Assembly: GCF_018343775.1 (NCBI RefSeq)
Contig: NZ_CP074349.1
Span: 2,718,001-2,782,000 of the forward strand
Direction: 5' to 3'
DNA length: 64,000 nt
DNA from: Pseudomonas cichorii
Lineage (GTDB): Bacteria; Pseudomonadota; Gammaproteobacteria; Pseudomonadales; Pseudomonadaceae
The notes below the pieces were generated by a model. That model saw only the letters and a program-made list of their open reading frames with translations. It did no database searches and had not been told where the DNA came from. A program made the position numbers and the translations under genes. Below are positions 58,973 to 64,000 of the stretch, piece by piece. Positions within the stretch are counted from its first letter, which is position 1; every line of letters starts with the position of its first letter.

Positions 58973-60178
58973 ATGTCCATCGAGAACAAGACACCGCCTC
59001 ACGACCCTGTCGTCATCGTCAGTGCCGCCCGAACGCCCATTGGCGGTTTTCAAGGAGATTTGAAAAGCCTCACTGCGCCGCAACTGGGTTCGGCAGCCAT
59101 TCGTGCCGCTGTCGAGCGGGTGGGTATCGATCCGCAGGACGTCGAAGAAGTCCTGTTCGGTTGCGTGTTGCCAGCCGGACTCGGCCAGGCGCCAGCGCGT
59201 CAGGCGGCGTTGGGGGCGGGGTTGAGCACCTCGGCCCTGTGCACCACCGTCAATAAGATGTGCGGCTCCGGCATGCAGACTGCCATTCTGGCCCATGACC
59301 TGCTGCTCGCCGGCAGTGTCAGCGTGGTTGTCGCGGGCGGTATGGAAAGCATGTCCAATGCGCCTTACTTGCTGGATCGCGCCCGCAGTGGCTACCGGAT
59401 GGGTCATGGACGGGTACTGGACCACATGTTTTTCGACGGCCTTGAAGACGCCTACGAGCCAGGCCGGTTGATGGGTACGTATGCCGAGGATTGCGCCCAG
59501 ATGAACGGTTTCAGTCGCGAGGCGCAGGATGCCTTTGCCGTGGCTTCCCTGACGCGCGCGCAGGAAGCCATCGCCGAAGGTCATTTCGATGCCGAGATCG
59601 TTCCGTTGCAGGTTACGGTGGGCAAAGAGCAGCGATTGATCAGTCACGACGAACAGCCGCCCAAGGCGCTACTGGAAAAGATTCCGCTTCTGAAACCTGC
59701 CTTTCGTGAGGAAGGCACCGTGACTGCCGCCAACTCCAGCTCCATCTCCGACGGGGCTGCGGCCCTGTTGCTGATGCGTCACTCCGAAGCACAACGCCGT
59801 GGCCTGACTCCGCTGGCAAGGATTCATGCCCATGCCGCTTTTGCCGATGTTCCCGGTCTCTTTCCTACGGCGCCGATAGGGGCGATTACCCGCTTGCTGG
59901 GCAAGACCGGCTGGTCGGTGGATGATGTGGACCTGTTTGAAATCAATGAAGCCTTTGCCGTGGTGCCACTGGCGGCCATGAGCCGCCTCGAACTGCATCA
60001 CGAGAAGGTCAATATCAGCGGCGGCGCCTGCGCGCTGGGGCATCCGGTGGGAGCGTCGGGTGCGCGGATCATCGTTACCTTGCTGGCGGCATTGCGCCGT
60101 AAACAGCTCAAGCGCGGTATCGCTGCAATCTGCATTGGTGGTGGTGAAGCAACTGCCATGGCGGTCGAGTTGATGTAG
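58973..60178 (+). CDS. acetyl-CoA acetyltransferase (thiolase)
   Basis: 401 aa. Thiolase family: catalytic Cys in NKMCGSGMQ (about residue 97), GGMESMSNAPY, the INEAFAV His-loop region and CALGHPVGASGARI with catalytic His and the terminal Cys in AAICIGGGEA. Fits the AtoB/PhaA biosynthetic type. Reversible condensation of acetyl-CoA or thiolysis of 3-ketoacyl-CoA. The frame extends upstream; the ATG at 58973 gives the usual start. With the enoyl-CoA hydratase downstream it looks like a short beta-oxidation segment. Confidence 0.92.
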   Translation: MSIENKTPPHDPVVIVSAARTPIGGFQGDLKSLTAPQLGSAAIRAAVERVGIDPQDVEEVLFGCVLPAGLGQAPARQAALGAGLSTSALCTTVNKMCGSGMQTAILAHDLLLAGSVSVVVAGGMESMSNAPYLLDRARSGYRMGHGRVLDHMFFDGLEDAYEPGRLMGTYAEDCAQMNGFSREAQDAFAVASLTRAQEAIAEGHFDAEIVPLQVTVGKEQRLISHDEQPPKALLEKIPLLKPAFREEGTVTAANSSSISDGAAALLLMRHSEAQRRGLTPLARIHAHAAFADVPGLFPTAPIGAITRLLGKTGWSVDDVDLFEINEAFAVVPLAAMSRLELHHEKVNISGGACALGHPVGASGARIIVTLLAALRRKQLKRGIAAICIGGGEATAMAVELM

Positions 60179-60217
60179 GAGATCGAATTTATTCGCGAAT
60201 GAATTCGCTCCTGCAGG
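60175..60217. repeat. REP element overlapping the thiolase 3' end
   Basis: Contains ATTCGCGAATGAATTCGCTC, the reverse complement of the REP core, and a second partial copy (GAATTTATTCGCGAA) overlapping it. The 5' edge includes the thiolase stop codon. Confidence 0.75.
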
Positions 60218-60244
60218 ATGATTATTGACATTGGATTTATATCA

Positions 60245-61018
60245 ATGAGTTACGAGACAGTCTTAAGAGAGATTAGAGGTAAGGTCGGCCTGATTACCTT
60301 GAACCGTCCCCAGGCGCTCAACGCCCTGAATGCCCAGCTCATCGATGAGCTGAATCAGATTCTGGACGAGTTCGAGCGCAATCAGGACATCGGTTGCATT
60401 GTGCTCACCGGTTCCAGCAAGGCATTTGCTGCCGGGGCCGATATCAAGGAGATGGCCGAACTGACCTACCCGCAGATCTACCTTGATGATCTTTTCGCCC
60501 AAAGCGACCGGATTGCAGCGCGGCGCAAGCCCATCATTGCCGCAGTGGCGGGGTTTGCCTTGGGGGGCGGTTGCGAGCTGGCGCTGATGTGCGATTTCAT
60601 TCTGGCAGCAGAAAACGCCCGATTCGGCCAGCCCGAGATCAATCTGGGCGTGTTGCCCGGTATGGGCGGCACCCAGCGTCTGACGCGAGCAGTAGGCAAG
60701 GCCAAGGCCATGGAAATGTGCCTGACCGGCCGTTTGATGGATGCCCGCGAGGCCGAGAGTGCCGGCCTCGTCGCACGTATTCTGCCTACCGAGCAATTGC
60801 TCGACGAGGCATTGGCGGTGGCCGCCGTGATTGCCGAGAAATCCCTGCCGGTCGCGATGATGGTCAAGGAAAGCGTCAACCGGGCGTTTGAAGTCAACCT
60901 TGCTGAAGGCGTGCGCTTTGAGCGACGGGTGTTCCATGCCGTCTTTGCCAGCGAGGACCAGAAAGAAGGCATGCAGGCTTTCATCGAGAAGCGAGCGGCC
61001 AGCTTCAAAGGCCGCTGA
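60245..61018 (+). CDS. enoyl-CoA hydratase/isomerase family protein
   Basis: 257 aa, crotonase fold. Seen: [24 protein letters not shown] (oxyanion hole), [35 protein letters not shown] with the catalytic Glu pair, and a C-terminal helical region. Acts on trans-2-enoyl-CoA. The ATG at 60245 gives the usual start MSYETVL; its ribosome site is weak and an earlier in-frame ATG (60218) lies at the REP edge. Convergent with vgrG; the two overlap by 14 bases. Confidence 0.9.
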   Translation: MSYETVLREIRGKVGLITLNRPQALNALNAQLIDELNQILDEFERNQDIGCIVLTGSSKAFAAGADIKEMAELTYPQIYLDDLFAQSDRIAARRKPIIAAVAGFALGGGCELALMCDFILAAENARFGQPEINLGVLPGMGGTQRLTRAVGKAKAMEMCLTGRLMDAREAESAGLVARILPTEQLLDEALAVAAVIAEKSLPVAMMVKESVNRAFEVNLAEGVRFERRVFHAVFASEDQKEGMQAFIEKRAASFKGR

Positions 61019-62951
61019 GTATGAACGCCTGTCGCTGCTGCTCGTTCCAGTTCTGCTGGATGTAGTCCTGCAGCCTGACGCACTGGCCGGGGTGGACCAG
61101 ACACAGGCTGCCGGGCGATGTGTTGTAGTACGCCGCCAGTTGCTGCAATTGCTCCTGGCTCAGGCCCAGATAGCCCGATTCATCGGTTTTGCCCTCGAAC
61201 AGAAAGTCTGCCGGCTCGATATGCGCCAGATGCTCCAGCCCCGGTTTGGCCATACGCACGATGTACCAGGTGCGCCGGGCCAGTGGCTCGCCTTGCAGCC
61301 CCGGCTTTTGCGTCAGGCGCAGATCGGTGAGGGGCACTGCGGTGGCGTCCTGTTGCTCGGGGGGCGAAGCTTTCATGGTTCGCGGCCCGATGATGGAAAT
61401 ACCTTGGGCCGCGATCTGCAAGGCACCCTGTGCACCATGCAGGATCAGGTCTTCGCGGGTATCAATGTGCAAGCGTTGTCCGCTGCCCAGACGAATGCTC
61501 TCGGCCTTCGGGTCCAGTGGCGTGCCGTCGAGCTGGATGCGTGGCTGGGGATTGACCTCGTTGCCCGGTAGCAGGCCACAGATCACCGGTCGGTCCGGAT
61601 CGTTGTTCAGATGACGGATCAATACCCTGGCTCCGACCTGCACCTCATCAAGGCCCGATTCGCCAGTCCGGGCAATCCGCGCCATAGGCCAGCGGCGGAT
61701 ATCGGACGCGGGCTGTGCCAGGGTCTGCCAGTCAAAGCGGACGGGCAGGCGACCTTGCTCATCGATTTTGCCATCGTCCATCAAGGTTGCCGTCTGATAA
61801 CCGCTGACCAGAGGCCTGTGGCGCTTCAATGACGGGCGAAAGGGCATGGCCCAGGGAATGACGCGAAAAGTATTGCGATAGCCGTCATCCAGCTTGTCTG
61901 TGCCTGACGACACCGAGAGATTGACGATGGCGGTAATGTCGTGAGGGTCTAAGCCTTCCATGAGATGGCGCTGCATGCCTGTGTGCTGCACCTGGGTCAG
62001 CAGCCAGTGATCATTGAGCGTCGGTTCGGGATGATCGAGCACCTGCATGACCTGTCCGCTGTGCAGGGCCGGTTGATGACTGCCGCCACTAATGTGTCGT
62101 CGCTCGCAACGCAGGCGCTCCAGCCTTCGGGCACTGCGTTGTCGCTGAAAGGCTTCGTCCTGGTTCCTGGGGCGTGAGGCGATGGACTCTTCAAAAGGAT
62201 GGTTGATTCCGGGATTGCCTCCCGTGTCGATGGGAGACAGCGCAATCAGCGGCGCAGCGCCATGCCGGTGGACGGTGTGGCTGCTGTAGCCGGGGGATAT
62301 CGACAGGCATTCGACCAGATGGGTAATGGCGGGTTGTTCGGGGACTTGTTCGTCATCGGCCCTGAAATGCATTGGCCAGGGCAGTTCCGGGAAACGGGCC
62401 GGGTCATCGGAAAATACCAACTGGTGGCCGGTACTGCTGTGCTCGAAGCGAAAATGAATGCCTTCTTCTTCGCACAGGCGTTGCAGCAGGTGCAGGTCGC
62501 TTTCATCGTATTGCACGCACAACGTGCGGGCCGGATACAGGCCTATGGTTTCGAAACGGTAGGCATTTTCTTCGATGCCATGCTCTTCAAGCAGCCGGGC
62601 AATCAACTGGAGAGCGCTGAGGTCATGATAGGCTCGTCGCTGCTGGCGTTGAGCAAGCGCTTGCAGGCGTGGCATCAGGCTGACCCGGTAATGGCTCAGG
62701 CAAGTACCAGCATATTGCTGGCTGGCGTGAAGGATCTGACCATGCACGCCGACATGTTCCGGCCCGAAATTCAGAAAGGCGTCACGCTTCAGGAGGGTGG
62801 CGAAATCCAGGTGGGGGTCGCTGCAGATCAGGTCAATGTCGAAACGATACACTTCGTTCAAGGCGTCCAGGCCGGTAAAGCTGATGACATGCAGATCCAT
62901 CTGGCAGTCGGCAATCGCCAGAAATATTGGCATTTGCGGGTCTTCGCACAT
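61005..62951 (-). CDS. vgrG: VgrG-type T6SS spike protein
   Basis: 648 aa. N-terminal gp27-like part (about 1-350: [23 protein letters not shown], in pieces; [32 protein letters not shown]), a gp5-like OB domain (about 360-450: [24 protein letters not shown], in pieces; [14 protein letters not shown]) and a short beta-needle (about 485-520). The C-terminal 120 residues (from about 530: [13 protein letters not shown] to [14 protein letters not shown]) form an extension without a recognised toxin domain. It lies far from the T6SS cluster and has no adaptor or effector gene beside it. Two ATGs at 62951 and 62933 are possible. Confidence 0.9.
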   Translation of the reverse strand: MCEDPQMPIFLAIADCQMDLHVISFTGLDALNEVYRFDIDLICSDPHLDFATLLKRDAFLNFGPEHVGVHGQILHASQQYAGTCLSHYRVSLMPRLQALAQRQQRRAYHDLSALQLIARLLEEHGIEENAYRFETIGLYPARTLCVQYDESDLHLLQRLCEEEGIHFRFEHSSTGHQLVFSDDPARFPELPWPMHFRADDEQVPEQPAITHLVECLSISPGYSSHTVHRHGAAPLIALSPIDTGGNPGINHPFEESIASRPRNQDEAFQRQRSARRLERLRCERRHISGGSHQPALHSGQVMQVLDHPEPTLNDHWLLTQVQHTGMQRHLMEGLDPHDITAIVNLSVSSGTDKLDDGYRNTFRVIPWAMPFRPSLKRHRPLVSGYQTATLMDDGKIDEQGRLPVRFDWQTLAQPASDIRRWPMARIARTGESGLDEVQVGARVLIRHLNNDPDRPVICGLLPGNEVNPQPRIQLDGTPLDPKAESIRLGSGQRLHIDTREDLILHGAQGALQIAAQGISIIGPRTMKASPPEQQDATAVPLTDLRLTQKPGLQGEPLARRTWYIVRMAKPGLEHLAHIEPADFLFEGKTDESGYLGLSQEQLQQLAAYYNTSPGSLCLVHPGQCVRLQDYIQQNWNEQQRQAFILSGL

Positions 62952-63266
62952 TCGCGGGCTCTCTCACCATGAAGTTCAGGCTGCGAAGGGTACGAAATGC
63001 AAAGCCTCAAGGGCATCGTTGCAGGTTTTTTCAGAAAAGGACTACAAGGCAAGGCGTGATCCTGGTAATTGCGAGCAAGCAATTCAGGGTCAGGCAAAGC
63101 GGATGTTCGATCTCAGGGGTTTCATCTGGCGCCATCGCGTATAAAATGCGCCCGGCGTCTCAGGCGCGTCATTATCGGTAACCATTTTTTCAGCGCTTTG
63201 CCATTCCTGCGGCCTGCTTGCCTGACAAGCCAGGCGGCAAGGCGCAATCGGATCAAGAGAGCACAC
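62952..63266. other. divergent intergenic region of vgrG and the YebC-like gene
   Basis: About 315 bases without a confident gene. A frame open on the plus strand is only the upstream extension of the YebC-like gene. A TATAAA (63140-63145) and a GCGCC/GGCGC short hairpin are visible; no -35 partner is convincing. Confidence 0.45.
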
Positions 63267-63971
63267 ATGGGCGCACAGTGGAAGGTCAAGCATAAAGAAG
63301 CGGCAGCCAACGCCAAGGGGCGTGTTTTTGGCAAGCTGTCCAAGGAAATCATGATCGCTGCCCGTGCAGGTGCCGATCCGGATATGAACTCGCGTTTGCG
63401 ACTGGTGGTCGAGCAGGCGAAAAAAGCCTCCATGCCCCGTGAAACCCTGGAGCGTGCCATCAAGAAGGGCGCGGGTCTGCTGGGCGAAAGCGTGACCTTC
63501 GAGCGCCTGACTTACGAAGGTTTTGCTCCGCATCGGGTGCCGGTCATCGTCGAGTGCCTGACCGACAACATCAACCGTACCGTTTCGGAAATCCGCGTGC
63601 TGTTCCGAAAGGGACAATTGGGTGCCGCCGGTTCGGTTTCCTGGGATTTCCTCTATCAGGGCATGATCGAAGCCGTTCCGACCTCACCGGATGCCGATCC
63701 TGATGAGGCGGCCATCGAAGCGGGCGCCCAGGATTGCGAAGCGGGTGAAGAGGGCGCGACCCTGTTCCTGACCGAGCCCACCGACATGGACGCCGTGTGC
63801 AAGAAATTGCCCGAGTTCGGTTTTACCGTACAGTCGGCACAACTGGGCTACCGCCCGAAAAGCACAGTCGACGGCCTGAGCGACGAGCAGATGGCTGAAG
63901 TCGAAGCCTTTCTGGAAGCCATCGACGGCCACGACGACGTGCAGAACGTTTATGTAGGTCTGGCAGGCTGA
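63267..63971 (+). CDS. YebC/TACO1-family protein
   Basis: 234 aa. Start [19 protein letters not shown] matches the YebC-type N-terminus (in E. coli YebC/YeeN MxGxxKW...), then [41 protein letters not shown], and [19 protein letters not shown]. Pseudomonads have the main YebC beside ruvC; this is the paralogue type, lacking the MAGHSKW start. YebC proteins act on ribosomes at difficult (proline-rich) motifs and were earlier described as DNA-binding regulators. An AAGAGAG ribosome site precedes the ATG; the ORF continues upstream without a good start. Stands alone. Confidence 0.88.
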   Translation: MGAQWKVKHKEAAANAKGRVFGKLSKEIMIAARAGADPDMNSRLRLVVEQAKKASMPRETLERAIKKGAGLLGESVTFERLTYEGFAPHRVPVIVECLTDNINRTVSEIRVLFRKGQLGAAGSVSWDFLYQGMIEAVPTSPDADPDEAAIEAGAQDCEAGEEGATLFLTEPTDMDAVCKKLPEFGFTVQSAQLGYRPKSTVDGLSDEQMAEVEAFLEAIDGHDDVQNVYVGLAG

Positions 63972-64000
63972 TCTGTGTGCGTGGGCTGTTTCAGACAGCC

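Noticed and set aside
61005..62951. Prophage tail gene in place of vgrG
   Set aside because: No phage structural, integrase or lysis genes are near, and the domain order is that of VgrG.
63069..63266. Upstream extension of the YebC-like gene
   Set aside because: Gives an Arg-rich leader absent from the family; the ATG at 63267 has a ribosome site and a family-like N-terminus.
1..64000. CRISPR arrays, tRNA genes, insertion sequences, biosynthetic clusters
   Set aside because: No regularly spaced direct repeats, no tRNA-like cloverleaf, no transposase frames or terminal repeats, and no NRPS/PKS domains were seen.

Overview
The window is a stretch of a Pseudomonas chromosome. Gene content and order point to the fluorescent/plant-associated pseudomonads, probably the P. 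syringae/viridiflava group (inferred by recall and pattern, not by a search). It is GC-rich, densely coded and mostly built of tightly overlapping operons. It carries REP-type inter-operon repeats of the GGAGCGAATTCATTCGCG class. I see no tRNA, rRNA, CRISPR, IS element or prophage.

Region 1 (3-13794) is the distal part of a type VI secretion (T6SS) locus, all on the plus strand: tssF (5' end cut by the window edge), tssG, clpV/tssH, a sigma-54 activator, a 46-residue lipoprotein, an FHA-less Fha/TagH protein, tssJ, tssK, tssL and tssM. The order matches the HSI-II type of P. aeruginosa (clpV-sfa-fha-lip-hsiJ-dotU-icmF). However, the FHA domain of Fha is absent, and the phosphatase/kinase pair that normally follows icmF is not there; a convergent LysR gene follows instead. 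An orphan vgrG lies far away at 61-63 kb.

Region 2 (13804-25703) is housekeeping and accessory: LysR/aminotransferase pair, DUF4174 protein, CBS-pair protein, siderophore receptor with a signalling (STN) domain, DNA polymerase II, a decayed HxlR gene, a sirtuin, and a two-gene DNA-repair operon (radical SAM plus UDG-linked protein) preceded by a full 20-bp LexA box.

Region 3 (25772-37018) is a LysR gene divergent from a nine-gene operon: two tandem amino-acid binding proteins, FAD 2-hydroxyacid dehydrogenase, aminotransferase, two permeases, ATPase, cupin thiol dioxygenase, and a 923-residue fusion of four rhodanese domains to a Cys/Met-type PLP lyase. I read it as an uptake and catabolic system for an organosulfur amino acid. 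It is the best candidate here for an undescribed system.

Region 4 (37074-39829) is a metal ABC transporter headed by a Zur-like palindrome and a 43-residue membrane peptide. Region 5 (39833-46624) is L-arabinose uptake and oxidation (galM, lactonase, SDR dehydrogenase, araFGH) with a shared motif in front of both transcription units. Region 6 (46691-50787) is a Fur-box/sigma/anti-sigma/TonB-receptor iron-uptake unit. Region 7 (50792-56632) has an XRE regulator, the pqiA-pqiA-pqiB-pqiC envelope lipid-transport operon, a SPOR-like lipoprotein, a DUF883 protein and a small hypothetical. Region 8 (56635-63971) has LysR/nitrilase, a LEA-2 gene remnant, thiolase and enoyl-CoA hydratase, vgrG and a YebC-family gene.
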